Assembly: GCF_000251145.1 (NCBI RefSeq)
Contig: NZ_AIDW01000009.1
Span: 62,001-126,000, forward strand
DNA length: 64,000 nucleotides
Source of the DNA: Sphingomonas sp. PAMC 26621
GTDB lineage: Bacteria; Pseudomonadota; Alphaproteobacteria; Sphingomonadales; Sphingomonadaceae
Reading direction: 5' to 3'
Shown here: positions 43,940-53,754 of the stretch, piece by piece
Layout of the letters: each line of letters begins with the position of its first letter
Numbering within the stretch: position 1 is the first letter of the stretch
The notes under the pieces: model-generated
Seen by the model: only the letters and a program-made list of their open reading frames with translations
What the model was told of the DNA's origin: nothing
Databases searched by the model: none
Position numbers and translations under genes: made by a program

Positions 43940-46353
43940 TGGCAGAGATTGAAACGAATACGGGTGAGGACGCCGGCAGCACGCCGGCCCCGCGCGATCT
44001 TCCCGAGCCGAGCAAGCGCCCGACGCTCGACGCCTGGGCAGCAGCGGCGGCGAAGGAGGTCAAGGGCAAGGACCTGACCTGGCACACGCCCGAAGGGATC
44101 GACGTCAAGCCGCTCTATACGGCAGCGGACGTGGCGGACATCGACCCCGGCCTCCCCGGTTTCGCGCCGTTCACACGCGGCGTCCGTGCCTCGATGTACG
44201 CGGGGCGGCCGTGGACGATCCGGCAGTACGCCGGTTTCTCCACCGCGGAAGCGTCCAACGCCTTTTATCGCCGCAACCTTGCTGCCGGGCAGAAGGGCCT
44301 GTCGGTCGCGTTCGATCTGGCGACGCATCGCGGGTATGACAGCGACCATCCGCGCGTGACCGGCGACGTCGGCAAGGCGGGGGTCGCGATCGACACGATC
44401 GACGACATGAAGATCCTGTTCGACGGGATCCCGCTCGACAAGATGTCGGTCAGCATGACGATGAACGGCGCGGTGATCCCGATCCTCGCCTTTTTCATCG
44501 TCGCGGGCGAGGAGCAGGGCGTGCCGCAGCATCTGCTCGACGGGACCATCCAGAACGACATCCTCAAGGAGTTCATGGTCCGCAACACGTATATCTACCC
44601 GCCAGCGCCGAGCATGCGGATCATCTCGGACATCATCGGGTATACGTCGGCGCACATGCCGAAGTTCAACAGCATCTCGATCTCTGGCTATCACATGCAG
44701 GAAGCGGGGGCGACGCAGCTGCAGGAGCTGGCGTTCACGATCGCGGACGGGCGGGAGTACGCCAAGGCGGCGATGGCCTCCGGGCTCGATCTCGATGCGT
44801 TCGCCGGTCGGCTGAGCTTCTTTTTCGCGATCGGCATGAACTTCTTCATGGAAATCGCCAAGCTGCGCGCCGCGCGCAAGCTGTGGCACCGCGTGATGAC
44901 CGATCTCGGCGCGAAGGACGAACGCTCCAAGATGTTGCGGACGCATTGCCAGACGAGCGGCGTGTCGCTGACCGAGCAGGACCCGTATAACAATGTGATC
45001 CGCACAACCGTCGAGGCGATGGCGGCGATGCTGGGGGGCACGCAAAGTCTCCACACCAACGCGCTCGACGAGGCGATCGCGCTGCCGACCGACTTCTCGG
45101 CACGGATCGCGCGCAACACGCAGATCGTGCTGCAGGAAGAGACGGGGATGACCAAGGTCGTCGATCCGCTCGGCGGCTCATACTACATCGAGAGCCTGAC
45201 CGAGGAGCTGGTCGACAAGGCGTGGGAGATCATCCAGCGCGTCGAGGCCGAGGGCGGGATGGCGCAGGCGGTCGCGGCGGGCTGGCCCAAGGCGATGATC
45301 GAGGAAGCCTCTGCGGGCCGCGCGGCGCGGGTCGACAAGGGCGAGGACGTCATCGTCGGCGTGAACAAGTACAAGCTCGCCGAGCAGGATCCGATCGATA
45401 TTCTCGACGTCGACAATGTCGCTGTGCGCGAGGCGCAGATCGCGCGGATTGCCCGGTCCAAGGCCGGGCGTGACGAGGCGAAGTGCCAGGCTGCGCTGGA
45501 CGCCTTGCGCGAGGGTGCGCGCACCCCTCCCCGGAACGGGGAGGGGGACCGTGAGCATTCAGCGAACGGTGGAGGGGTCGATCCGGGCGCAGCGCGTGCG
45601 GTAGAACCCCTCCACCACCCGGCTGAAGAAGCCGGGTGCGCGAGCGAGAATGTGTCCCCCGGACACATTCTTGGCCTGCCGGGGGCAGGCCAAAGCTCGC
45701 ACACCCCCTCCCCCGTTGGGGGAGGAATGGAAACGAACCTCCTCGCGCTCGCGGTCGAATGTGCGCGGCAGCGCGCGACGCTCGGCGAGATTTCCTCCGC
45801 GATGGAGGATGTGTTCGGGCGCTACGATACCGTGCCGACGCCGGTTTCGGGCATCTACGGCGGCGCGCATGAGTTCGACGCAGCGTGGCAGGGTCTGAAG
45901 GAAGGCGTCGTCTCGCTCGAGACACGCAATGGCCGCCGCCCGCGGATGCTCGTCGCCAAGATGGGGCAGGACGGGCATGATCGCGGCGCGAACCTCGTGT
46001 CGTCGGCGTTCGGCGATCTCGGGTTCGACGTCGTGCCGGGGCCGTTGTTCCAGACGCCGGCCGAAGCCGCCGAGCTGGCGATCAAGAGCGATGTCGACGT
46101 GGTCGGTGCATCCTCGCTCGCGGCGGGGCACAAGACGCTGATTCCCGAGCTGATCGGGCATTTGCGCGAGGCCGGGCGTGGCGACATCAAGGTGATCGCG
46201 GGCGGGGTGATCCCCGCGCAGGATTACCAGACGCTGCGCGACGCGGGCGTGCAGGGGATTTTCGGGCCCGGGACCAATCTGGTCGAGGCGGCGGGCGAAG
46301 TGTTGCGATTACTGGGGCATAATATGCCGCCGGTTGAGGAAGGTGTGGAATGA
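43939..46353 (+). CDS. scpA: Methylmalonyl-CoA mutase with an in-frame repeat insertion
   Basis: An 804-residue B12 enzyme, normally about 720-735. The N-terminal TIM barrel (residues about 60-520) has [38 protein letters not shown] and the substrate region [14 protein letters not shown]. The C-terminal cobalamin domain carries [20 protein letters not shown] with the cobalt-ligating His680. It converts methylmalonyl-CoA to succinyl-CoA. Residues about 529-597 ([18 protein letters not shown] to SPVGGGM) are foreign repeat sequence in the linker between the domains, which tolerates length change. TGATG and ATGA overlaps tie it to the hydratase and bioB genes. Confidence 0.93.
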   Translation: MAEIETNTGEDAGSTPAPRDLPEPSKRPTLDAWAAAAAKEVKGKDLTWHTPEGIDVKPLYTAADVADIDPGLPGFAPFTRGVRASMYAGRPWTIRQYAGFSTAEASNAFYRRNLAAGQKGLSVAFDLATHRGYDSDHPRVTGDVGKAGVAIDTIDDMKILFDGIPLDKMSVSMTMNGAVIPILAFFIVAGEEQGVPQHLLDGTIQNDILKEFMVRNTYIYPPAPSMRIISDIIGYTSAHMPKFNSISISGYHMQEAGATQLQELAFTIADGREYAKAAMASGLDLDAFAGRLSFFFAIGMNFFMEIAKLRAARKLWHRVMTDLGAKDERSKMLRTHCQTSGVSLTEQDPYNNVIRTTVEAMAAMLGGTQSLHTNALDEAIALPTDFSARIARNTQIVLQEETGMTKVVDPLGGSYYIESLTEELVDKAWEIIQRVEAEGGMAQAVAAGWPKAMIEEASAGRAARVDKGEDVIVGVNKYKLAEQDPIDILDVDNVAVREAQIARIARSKAGRDEAKCQAALDALREGARTPPRNGEGDREHSANGGGVDPGAARAVEPLHHPAEEAGCASENVSPGHILGLPGAGQSSHTPSPVGGGMETNLLALAVECARQRATLGEISSAMEDVFGRYDTVPTPVSGIYGGAHEFDAAWQGLKEGVVSLETRNGRRPRMLVAKMGQDGHDRGANLVSSAFGDLGFDVVPGPLFQTPAEAAELAIKSDVDVVGASSLAAGHKTLIPELIGHLREAGRGDIKVIAGGVIPAQDYQTLRDAGVQGIFGPGTNLVEAAGEVLRLLGHNMPPVEEGVE
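45525..45730. repeat. Composite palindromic repeat inside methylmalonyl-CoA mutase gene
   Basis: Begins ACCCCTCCCCGGAACGGGGA and ends CCCCCTCCCCCGTTGGGGGA. It contains smaller inverted parts: GAGGGG/CCCCTC with GGTGGAGGGG and CCCCTCCACC arms, a hairpin ACCCGGCT/AGCCGGGT (45617-45637), and a nested three-stem element (45640-45700). The whole is read through in frame. Confidence 0.85.
45640..45700. repeat. Nested three-stem element (CCC loop / GGG loop), copy 2
   Basis: Outer inverted repeat GCGAGC (45640-45645) / GCTCGC (45695-45700). Inside are two perfect hairpins: arms GAATGTGTCC/GGACACATTC with loop CCC (45648-45670), directly followed by arms TTGGCCTGCC/GGCAGGCCAA with loop GGG (45671-45693). 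It has the same design as the copy at 36545 but different stem sequences. Confidence 0.9.
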
Positions 46354-47504
46354 ACGAGATTTTGGCCGAGCAGCAGGATGCCGAGCGTCACTCCCACTCT
46401 CAGCGTCACCCTGAACTTGTTTCAGGGTCCACCGTGCCACAAGGGCAGTCCGGGCAAGCGGAGGAGTGGATGCTGAAACAAGTTCAGCATGACGGCAGTG
46501 GGGAGGGGCGCGTACGGAACGACTGGACGCGCCAGGAAATCGCCGCGCTGTTCGATCTCCCCTTCGACGAACTGATGTTCCGCGCGCAGACCACGCATCG
46601 CGCGCATCATGCCGCGGGCGAGGTCCAGCTGTGCACGCTGCTGTCGATCAAGACCGGCGGCTGCCCTGAGGATTGCGGTTATTGCAACCAGTCCGCGAGC
46701 GCCGACACCGAGCTGAAAGCCAGCAAGCTGATGGACGTCCGCGCCGTTCTGCAATCCGCCGCACAGGCGCGCGATGCGGGGTCGCAGCGGTTCTGCATGG
46801 GCGCGGCGTGGCGCAACCCCAAGGACAAGGACATGCCCGCGATCATCGAAATGGTGCAGGGCGTCCGCCAGATGGGGATGGAAACCTGCATGACGCTGGG
46901 CATGCTTGAGCCGCACCAGGCAAAGCAGCTCGCCGACGCAGGGCTCGATTATTACAACCACAACATCGATACTTCGCCCGAGAAATATGCCGAGGTCATC
47001 ACCACCCGCACCTTCCAGGATCGGCTCGACACGCTCGAGAACGTCCGGGAAGCGGGGATCAACGTCTGCTGCGGCGGGATCGTCGGGATGGGCGAGACGC
47101 GCGGGGATCGCGTCGGCTTCATCCACGCGCTCGCCACGCTGCCGCGGCATCCCGAAAGCGTGCCGGTCAATGCGCTGGTGCCGGTCAAGGGCACGGTGCT
47201 CGGCAACATGCTCGCGGATACGCCGCTCGCCAAGATCGACGACATCGAGTTCGTCCGCACCGTCGCGGTCGCGCGCGTGACGATGCCGCTGAGCATGGTG
47301 CGGCTGTCGGCGGGGCGCGAGAGCATGTCCGAAGCGACGCAGGCCTTGTGCTTCATGGCAGGCGCGAACTCGATCTTCACCGGCGACAAGCTGCTGACGA
47401 CGGGCAATGCCGGCGACGACAAGGACGCCGCGTTGATGGCGAAGCTCGGGCTGGTCCCGATGGTTGGAGAAGAACCGATGCGGAAGGAAAAGACGTGCTG
47501 CTGA
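46350..47504 (+). CDS. bioB: Biotin synthase with an N-terminal repeat insertion
   Basis: A 384-residue radical-SAM enzyme. The [4Fe-4S]-SAM cysteines are Cys105, Cys109 and Cys112 (CPEDCGYC); [19 protein letters not shown] and [22 protein letters not shown] are diagnostic. It inserts sulfur into dethiobiotin. Residues about 12-55 ([10 protein letters not shown] ... [10 protein letters not shown]) are a translated family C palindrome; normal BioB sequence starts at [16 protein letters not shown]. Without the insert the length is about 345, as usual. It overlaps the mutase stop (ATGA) and precedes the biotin-dependent carboxylase, supplying its cofactor. Confidence 0.94.
   Translation: MNEILAEQQDAERHSHSQRHPELVSGSTVPQGQSGQAEEWMLKQVQHDGSGEGRVRNDWTRQEIAALFDLPFDELMFRAQTTHRAHHAAGEVQLCTLLSIKTGGCPEDCGYCNQSASADTELKASKLMDVRAVLQSAAQARDAGSQRFCMGAAWRNPKDKDMPAIIEMVQGVRQMGMETCMTLGMLEPHQAKQLADAGLDYYNHNIDTSPEKYAEVITTRTFQDRLDTLENVREAGINVCCGGIVGMGETRGDRVGFIHALATLPRHPESVPVNALVPVKGTVLGNMLADTPLAKIDDIEFVRTVAVARVTMPLSMVRLSAGRESMSEATQALCFMAGANSIFTGDKLLTTGNAGDDKDAALMAKLGLVPMVGEEPMRKEKTCC
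46404..46494. repeat. Palindromic repeat, family C copy 1, inside bioB
   Basis: CGTCACCCTGAACTTGTTTC at the left and GAAACAAGTTCAGCATGACG at the right form inverted arms. The related copy at 60392-60484 is intergenic. The bioB frame passes through it. Confidence 0.9.
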
Positions 47505-47857
47505 TCGCGCTGCTGGTCGCTGCCGCCGCCCCGGTCCAGACCCAGGCGGCGATGAACCAGACCGCCGGGTCGAGCTACGCGCAGGCAGATGCCGCGATGA
47601 CCGCGCAGTGGAAGCGGACCTATGCCTATATGAAGCGCCGCGACGCGCAGGACACGTCGCGTGGCGGCGGGTTCGGGTTTGCGGGGTCGTTGCTCGAGAG
47701 CCAGCGCGCATGGCTCAAGTTCCGCGATACGCAATGCGTGATCGAGGGCGGGCAATATGCGGGCGGGTCGGCGCAGGGCATGACGATCGCGGCATGCCGG
47801 ACGCGCCTGACGCGGGCGCGCACGACGCAGCTCAAGACGATGATCTGGTACCAGTAA
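47495..47857 (+). CDS. Secreted DUF1311/LprI-like protein
   Basis: About 120 residues, starting at GTG 47495 (overlapping the bioB end, AAGGA upstream). The N-terminus [18 protein letters not shown] is a signal peptide. The mature part has a helical region with Cys residues ([34 protein letters not shown]), the DUF1311/lysozyme-inhibitor LprI pattern ([13 protein letters not shown]). It is probably periplasmic. Its position between bioB and the carboxylase looks incidental. Function unknown. Confidence 0.75.
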   Translation: MLLIALLVAAAAPVQTQAAMNQTAGSSYAQADAAMTAQWKRTYAYMKRRDAQDTSRGGGFGFAGSLLESQRAWLKFRDTQCVIEGGQYAGGSAQGMTIAACRTRLTRARTTQLKTMIWYQ

Positions 47858-47909
47858 CACTCAGTCCGCACCCGGGTCACCGGGAAGACGGCACAAACTA
47901 GGGCGAGCG

Positions 47910-50033
47910 ATGTTCAAGAAAATCCTGGTCGCGAACCGCGGCGAAATTGCCTGCCGCGTGATGCGGACCGCCAAGAAGATGGGGATCGCGACGGTCGCGG
48001 TCTATTCCGACGCCGACGCGCGCGCGCCGCACGTGCTGATGGCGGACGAAAGCGTCCGGCTCGGGCCGCCACCTGCAGGCGAGAGCTATCTGCTCGCCGA
48101 CCTGATCCTGCTCGCCGCCAAGGAGACGGGCGCGGACTGTATCCATCCGGGCTACGGCTTCCTGTCCGAGCGCGAGAGCTTTGCGCGCGCCTGCGCCGAT
48201 GCCGGGATCGCCTTCGTCGGCCCGCCGGCCAAGGCGATCGCCGCGATGGGGGACAAGATCGAGTCCAAGAAATTGGCGAAGGCTGCGGGCGTCAACGTCG
48301 TCCCCGGGTTCCTCGGCGAGATCGCCGATACCGAGGAGGCGGTGAAGATCGCGACAGACATCGGCTATCCGGTGATGATGAAGGCGTCGGCCGGCGGCGG
48401 CGGCAAGGGGATGCGGCTCGCCTATAGCGAACAGGACGTCCGCGAGGGCTTCGAGGCGACCAAGCGCGAGGGGCTGGCGAGCTTCGGCGACGACCGCGTG
48501 TTCATCGAGAAGTTCATCGAATCGCCGCGCCATATCGAAATCCAGGTGATGGGCGACCAGCACGGCGACATTGTCTATCTCGGCGAGCGCGAATGCTCGA
48601 TCCAGCGCCGCCACCAGAAGGTGGTCGAGGAAGCGCCGTCGCCGTTCGTCACGCCCAAGATGCGGAAAAGCATGGGCGAGCAGGCGGTCGCACTCGCGCG
48701 CGCCGTGGGGTATTATTCGGCGGGGACGGTCGAGCTGATCGTCTCGGGCGCGGATACGACGGGGGAGGGGTTCTACTTCCTCGAGATGAATACGCGGTTG
48801 CAGGTCGAGCATCCGGTGACCGAGGCGGTGACCGGGCTCGATCTGGTCGAGCTGATGATCCGCGTTGCGGCGGGCGAGGCGCTGCCGTTTGCGCAGGATG
48901 ACGTGAAACTCAACGGGTGGGCGATCGAGAATCGGGTTTATGCGGAGGATCCGTATCGCGGGTTCCTGCCGAGCACGGGGCGGCTGGTGCGGTATCAGCC
49001 GCCGGAGAGTGTGGGCACGCCTTATACTTCGCTTAGCCCCTCTCCCTCGGGGGAGGGGTTGGGGTGGGGCCGTGCAGCGGACTCAGCCGACGTTGCTCTC
49101 GGTGAGACTTCCCCCACCCCCAACCCCTCCCCTGAAGGGGAGGGGCTTCAGGAAGCCTACGTCCGTGTCGACGATGGCGTGCGCGAGGGGGGCGAGGTCA
49201 GCATCTTCTACGATCCGATGATCGCCAAGCTCATCACCTGGGCGCCGACGCGCGAGGAAGCGATCGACGAGCAGATCGCCGCGCTCGACGCGTTCGAGAT
49301 CACCGGGCCGGGCAACAACATCGACTTCCTCTCGGCGCTGATGCAGCATCCGCGGTTCCGGTCGGGCAACATCACCACCGGCTTCATCGCCGAGGAATAT
49401 CCCGACGGCTTCCACGGCGCGCCAGCCTCCGCCGAACTGCTGCGCGACCTGTCCGCAATCGCCGCCTTCGCCGCGACCGCCGAGGCGGATCGTGCGCGCC
49501 GGATCGACGGCCAGCTCGGCAAGCGGTTGCGCCCGCCGGCGCAGTGGTCGGTCAAGATCGGCGAAGCGACGCATGTCGTCGACATTTCGACCGATGGCGT
49601 CACCGTCGACGGCGACGATCTCGACATCGCGCTGGAATACACGCCGGGCGACCGGATGGTGCACGCGGAGATCGACGACACCGAGCTCAGCGTCAAGATT
49701 GTCCGCACGCGCGGCGGCTTCCGCCTCACCACGCGCGGTGCCGCGCACGAGGCGCGCGTTCTCCCCGCGCATGTCGCACCGTTCGCGCAGCATCTCATCG
49801 ACAAGATCCCGCCCGATCTGTCGAAGTTCCTGCTGTGCCCGATGCCGGGGCTGCTGATGCGGCTCGACGTCGGGGTCGGCGACAAGGTCGAGGCGGGGCA
49901 GCCGCTTGCGGTGGTCGAGGCGATGAAGATGGAGAACATCCTGCGCGCCGAAAAGGCGGGAACGGTCAAGGCGGTCAACGCCAAGACCGGCGACAGCCTC
50001 GCGGTCGATGCGGTCATTCTCGAAATGGAATAA
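47910..50033 (+). CDS. pccA: Propionyl-CoA/acetyl-CoA carboxylase, biotin-containing alpha subunit
   Basis: A 707-residue biotin carboxylase plus BCCP fusion. Residues 1 to about 445 hold the ATP-grasp biotin carboxylase (KILVANRGEIACRVMRTAKKMG, KASAGGGGKGMRL, EMNTRLQVEHPVTEAVTGLDLVE); the C-terminus has VVEAMKMENIL with biotinyl Lys673, 34 residues from the end. It carboxylates propionyl-CoA together with a beta subunit not present here. Residues about 371-412 (YTSLSPSPSGEGLGWG to SPTPNPSPEGEGLQEA) are a translated family A palindrome placed between RLVRYQPPE and VRVDDGVREGG; removing them gives about 669 residues, the normal length. Confidence 0.93.
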   Translation: MFKKILVANRGEIACRVMRTAKKMGIATVAVYSDADARAPHVLMADESVRLGPPPAGESYLLADLILLAAKETGADCIHPGYGFLSERESFARACADAGIAFVGPPAKAIAAMGDKIESKKLAKAAGVNVVPGFLGEIADTEEAVKIATDIGYPVMMKASAGGGGKGMRLAYSEQDVREGFEATKREGLASFGDDRVFIEKFIESPRHIEIQVMGDQHGDIVYLGERECSIQRRHQKVVEEAPSPFVTPKMRKSMGEQAVALARAVGYYSAGTVELIVSGADTTGEGFYFLEMNTRLQVEHPVTEAVTGLDLVELMIRVAAGEALPFAQDDVKLNGWAIENRVYAEDPYRGFLPSTGRLVRYQPPESVGTPYTSLSPSPSGEGLGWGRAADSADVALGETSPTPNPSPEGEGLQEAYVRVDDGVREGGEVSIFYDPMIAKLITWAPTREEAIDEQIAALDAFEITGPGNNIDFLSALMQHPRFRSGNITTGFIAEEYPDGFHGAPASAELLRDLSAIAAFAATAEADRARRIDGQLGKRLRPPAQWSVKIGEATHVVDISTDGVTVDGDDLDIALEYTPGDRMVHAEIDDTELSVKIVRTRGGFRLTTRGAAHEARVLPAHVAPFAQHLIDKIPPDLSKFLLCPMPGLLMRLDVGVGDKVEAGQPLAVVEAMKMENILRAEKAGTVKAVNAKTGDSLAVDAVILEME
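49034..49148. repeat. Palindromic repeat, family A copy 4, inside pccA
   Basis: TAGCCCCTCTCCCTCGGGGG at the left, CCCCTGAAGGGGAGGGGCTT at the right, with the TTGGGGTGGGG/CCCCCACCCCCAA inner arms of family A. The carboxylase frame is uninterrupted. Confidence 0.9.
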
Positions 50034-50101
50034 CACGCCAAATCGCCGCCGCGACAGATTGCGACAACAATTCGGTGGACCGCGCCCGGTGTGTTAGCCA
50101 C

Positions 50102-51592
50102 ATGGGACGTATGCGGTATCGTTCCATCCTGTTGCTTTCGCTGACGGTGCCGATCGCGGCGTGTACGGTCGGGCCGAATTATCATCCCGCTTCTCCGGCT
50201 GCGCTGGGGGTGCCGGATGCCTATTCGGTCCCGCTTCCGGCGCAGGCGCGGGGCGACCTGACCGCTTGGTGGACGCAGTTCAACGATCCGCTGCTGACCA
50301 GCGTGGTCGAACGCGCGCGCGCGAACAACCTCGATATCGCGCAAGCGGTCGCGCGGCTGCGGCAGGCGCGCGAGACGCTAGTGCAATCGCGCGCACAACT
50401 CCTCCCGACCCTCAGCGGCTCGGCAGGCTATACGCGCTCGCAGAGCATCGTCGGGGGCACCACCACGTTGCCGGGTGGCGCGACGGTGATCACCGGACGC
50501 GGATCAGGCGATACGCTCTCGCTCGGCGCAGACGTGCAATATCAGGTCGGACTGTTCGGCGAGATCCGCCGCACGATCGAATCAAGCCGTGCGCAATATG
50601 CGACGTCGGGCTATGATCTCGCGACAGTCCTGCTCTCGACCGAGGCGGAGGCGGCGCGCAACTATATGCTCGCGCGGCTGTATCAGGCACAGCTTGCCAA
50701 TGCGCGCGCATCGCTGCGGGTGCAGGACGACAATCTCGAGATCGCAGGCTTTCGCGTTCAGGCCGGGCTGGTCTCGTCGCTCGATGCCGAGCAGGCGCGG
50801 TCGCAGCGCGCGACCACCGCCGCGACGATCCCGACGATCGAGCAGAATTACAACGCCGCGGTGTCGCGGATCGGCGTGCTGACCGGGCAGGCACCGAGCG
50901 CGCTCAAGGCCGAGCTCGCCGCGACTCAGCCGATCCCGGCCGGGCCGGACAGCGTCGCGATCGGCGTCCCGCTCGATACGCTCCGCCAACGCCCCGACGT
51001 CCGCGCGGCGGAGCGCCAGCTTGCCGCGACCACCGCGCAGATCGGCGTGGCAAAGGCGCAACTCTATCCGGCGTTCGCGATCAGCGGGAGCCTGTCGACC
51101 GACGCGTCCAAGCTCGGCAACCTGTTCCAGACAGTCGCGGGGCAGGTGTTCGCGGGGCTGACGCAGGCGATCTTCAACGGCGGGCGGCTGCGCTCGCAGG
51201 TCCGCAGCACCGAAGCCGCTGCCGATGGCGCGTTCGCGCTGTACAAGTCGACCGTGCTGCAGGGGCTCGAGGATGTCGAGAATGCGGTCGTCGCGCTCGA
51301 TTCCGCGAAGCGCCGCGCCGAACAGTTCACGATCGCGCTCGACGCCGCCAACACCAGCGCGATCCTGTCGCGCAGCCAGTATCGCGCGGGGCTGACCGAT
51401 TTCGTCACGCTCAACACTACCGAAACCGCACTGCTCAACGCGCGCAACGGGCTGAGCCAGGCGCAGTCAGACCGCGCGACCGCGCTGGTCCAGCTGTTCC
51501 TCGCGCTCGGCGGCGGGTGGGACAGCAGCGCCGACCCGACCGCCGCGATCGCGCCCCCCGCGTCCAACCCCATCGTCCGCCAGGAACGCTAA
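50102..51592 (+). CDS. Outer-membrane efflux lipoprotein, NodT family
   Basis: About 496 residues. Lipoprotein signal ILLLSLTVPIAAC then TVGPNYHPASP, and two OEP repeats with PLDTLRQRPDVRAAERQLAATTAQIGVAKAQLYPAF. ATG 50102 is used; ATG 50111 (MRYRS) is an equally possible start. It ends one base before the MacA-like adaptor, so channel, adaptor, ATPase and permease form one operon. Confidence 0.9.
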   Translation: MGRMRYRSILLLSLTVPIAACTVGPNYHPASPAALGVPDAYSVPLPAQARGDLTAWWTQFNDPLLTSVVERARANNLDIAQAVARLRQARETLVQSRAQLLPTLSGSAGYTRSQSIVGGTTTLPGGATVITGRGSGDTLSLGADVQYQVGLFGEIRRTIESSRAQYATSGYDLATVLLSTEAEAARNYMLARLYQAQLANARASLRVQDDNLEIAGFRVQAGLVSSLDAEQARSQRATTAATIPTIEQNYNAAVSRIGVLTGQAPSALKAELAATQPIPAGPDSVAIGVPLDTLRQRPDVRAAERQLAATTAQIGVAKAQLYPAFAISGSLSTDASKLGNLFQTVAGQVFAGLTQAIFNGGRLRSQVRSTEAAADGAFALYKSTVLQGLEDVENAVVALDSAKRRAEQFTIALDAANTSAILSRSQYRAGLTDFVTLNTTETALLNARNGLSQAQSDRATALVQLFLALGGGWDSSADPTAAIAPPASNPIVRQER

Positions 51593-52996
51593 ATGGCCAG
51601 CACGCCCCCGACCGCCGCAGCCAGCCCCGATCTGGATGCCTTTCTCGGCACCAAGCCGGTCCCCGCGTGGAAACGCTGGGGCAAATGGGTGCTCGTCGCA
51701 ATTGGCGTGGTCCTGTTGCTGCTGACGCTCAAGAGCTGCTTTGCGGGGACCGCAAAGCCCGATTATGCGACCGTCGCGGTGGAGCGGGGCGCGCTTTCGG
51801 TCAGCGTCTCGGCGACCGGCAAGCTCCAGCCGACCAATCAGGTGCAGGTGGGTTCGGAACTGTCCGGGCTTGTCACCAAGGTGGTGGTCGACGTCAACGA
51901 CCGCGTGACCAAGAACCAGCCGCTCGCGCTGGTCGACCCCTCGCGTTTCCAGGATGCGGTCAATCAGAGCCAGGCCGCGCTCGACGCCGCGATCGCGACG
52001 GTCGCGCAGAATCAGGCGACCTTGGCACAGTCCACCGCGACGCTGTCGCGTTATCAGGAAGTCAGCCGCCTGTCGGGCGGGCGGGTTCCTGCGAAAACCG
52101 AACTCGACCAGGCGCGGGCCGACCGGGACCGTGCGGTCGCCAATGTCCGCGCGGCGCAGGCGAACGTCGTGTCCGCCCGCGCGACCCTCTCCTCCAACGC
52201 GACTCAGCTGGTGAAGACGGTGGTCCGCTCGCCGGTCAACGGCGTCGTACTCGCGCGGCAGATCGAACCCGGGCAGACCGTCGCCGCATCGTTCAGCACG
52301 CCGACGCTGTTCGTCATCGCCGAGGATCTCAGCCGGATGAAGCTCGCGGTGGCGATCGACGAGGCCGATGTCGGTTCGGTCAAGGAAGGGCAAAGCGCGA
52401 CCTTCACGGTCGATGCGTTCCCCGGAAAGACCTTTCCGGCGGCGATCACGCGGGTCGACCTGGGGTCTAATCTCAGTGCGTCGACGACATCGAGCAGCAC
52501 GTCGACCGCCACCTCCACCGCGGGACAGGTCGTGTCGTACAGCGCGACGCTGTCGGTTGCCAACGCCGGGCTCCAGCTTCGCCCGGGCATGACCGCGACC
52601 GCGGATATTGTCACCACCGCCAAGCCCAACGTCCTGCTCGTCCCCAACGCCGCGCTGCGCTTCAAGCCGACCGATACGGGGGCATCCAGCGGCAGCAGCG
52701 GGATCGCGGGCGCGTTGGTGCCGCGGCCGCGTCGACGTGGCGGCGCGAACAGCGGCAAGGGCGAGACGGTCAAGCGCGGCGGTGCGCAGACGGTCTATGT
52801 GCTCGACGCGGAGGGCACGCCCAAGCCGGTCGACATCACCACCGGCGAGAGCAACGGATCGATGACCGAAGTCCTTGGCGGGGCGCTCAAGCCCGGCGAC
52901 AAGGTGATCACCGGGCAGCTCGCGAAGGATGCGGGCGGGTCGGCGGGCGGCAGCGGTCAGCGGCGGCGGTCGGGCGGGCAGGGCGGTGGCCAGTAA
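51593..52996 (+). CDS. MacA-like periplasmic adaptor
   Basis: A 467-residue membrane-fusion protein. TM helix at about residues 33-52 (WVLVAIGVVLLLLTLKSC), then lipoyl VSVSATGKLQPTNQVQVGSELSG, a long alpha-hairpin (about 110-210), and VVRSPVNGVVLARQIEPGQTVAASF. MacA features (SVSATGKLQP; VGSELSG) are clear. It carries a Ser/Thr-rich stretch (residues about 293-308) and a Gly/Arg-rich C-terminus that are not conserved. It couples the MacB-type ABC transporter to the outer-membrane channel. Confidence 0.9.
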   Translation: MASTPPTAAASPDLDAFLGTKPVPAWKRWGKWVLVAIGVVLLLLTLKSCFAGTAKPDYATVAVERGALSVSVSATGKLQPTNQVQVGSELSGLVTKVVVDVNDRVTKNQPLALVDPSRFQDAVNQSQAALDAAIATVAQNQATLAQSTATLSRYQEVSRLSGGRVPAKTELDQARADRDRAVANVRAAQANVVSARATLSSNATQLVKTVVRSPVNGVVLARQIEPGQTVAASFSTPTLFVIAEDLSRMKLAVAIDEADVGSVKEGQSATFTVDAFPGKTFPAAITRVDLGSNLSASTTSSSTSTATSTAGQVVSYSATLSVANAGLQLRPGMTATADIVTTAKPNVLLVPNAALRFKPTDTGASSGSSGIAGALVPRPRRRGGANSGKGETVKRGGAQTVYVLDAEGTPKPVDITTGESNGSMTEVLGGALKPGDKVITGQLAKDAGGSAGGSGQRRRSGGQGGGQ

Positions 52997-53741
52997 TCCC
53001 GCCTCCCCGGCGGTGTCGGCGGCGGCTGCGGTCGCGCCGATTATCTCGCTGCGCGACGTCACCAAGCGCTACGGCGACGGCGCGACCGCGTTCCTTGCGC
53101 TTAAGGGGATCGATCTCGACATCGCGCAAGGCGACTTCGTCGCGGTGATGGGGGCGAGCGGCTCGGGCAAGTCGACCACGATGAACATCCTCGGCTGTCT
53201 CGACGTGCCGACCGGCGGGACGTTCGCGTTCAAGGGCGTTCATGTCGAGACGCTCGATCGCGACCAGCGTGCGTTGTTGCGGCGCAAGTATCTCGGTTTC
53301 GTGTTCCAGGGGTTCAACCTGCTCGCGCGGACGACGGCGCTCGAGAATGTCGAGCTGCCGCTGCTGTATCGCGGCGACGCCAAGACCGCGCGACGCGCGG
53401 CGGCGATGGCGGCGCTCGACAAGGTGGGCCTCGCGAACTGGTGGGACCATACGCCCGCCGAACTGTCGGGCGGACAGCAGCAGCGCGTCGCGATCGCGCG
53501 CGCGATCGTGACCAGCCCGGCGGTGTTGCTGGCGGACGAGCCGACGGGGAACCTCGATTCGGAACGCTCGGTCGAGATCATGGAGCTGCTTTCCGGGCTC
53601 AACCGCGATAGCGGGATCACGGTGATCATGGTGACACACGAACCCGACATGGCTGCGTTCGCGCGGACGATCGTGCATTTCAAGGACGGGCTGGTGGAGC
53701 GGATCGATACGCAGCATCGTGCTGGGGAGGAACCGGCATGA
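52986..53741 (+). CDS. MacB-type ABC transporter ATP-binding protein
   Basis: About 251 residues. Walker A GASGSGKST, signature LSGGQQQRVAIARAI, Walker B VLLADEPTGNLD and the switch His in VTHEPD are intact, as in LolD/MacB ATPases. I start at GTG 52986, overlapping the adaptor stop by 11 bp. In E. coli MacB ATPase and permease are one chain; here they are two genes separated by a family A palindrome. Confidence 0.92.
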   Translation: MASNPASPAVSAAAAVAPIISLRDVTKRYGDGATAFLALKGIDLDIAQGDFVAVMGASGSGKSTTMNILGCLDVPTGGTFAFKGVHVETLDRDQRALLRRKYLGFVFQGFNLLARTTALENVELPLLYRGDAKTARRAAAMAALDKVGLANWWDHTPAELSGGQQQRVAIARAIVTSPAVLLADEPTGNLDSERSVEIMELLSGLNRDSGITVIMVTHEPDMAAFARTIVHFKDGLVERIDTQHRAGEEPA

Positions 53742-53754
53742 CCCGCGCAACGAT

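Noticed and set aside
43939..43960. Cobalamin riboswitch upstream of the B12-dependent mutase or cobS
   Set aside because: The mutase start overlaps the preceding gene and leaves no leader. Upstream of cobS no conserved B12-box sequence was seen.
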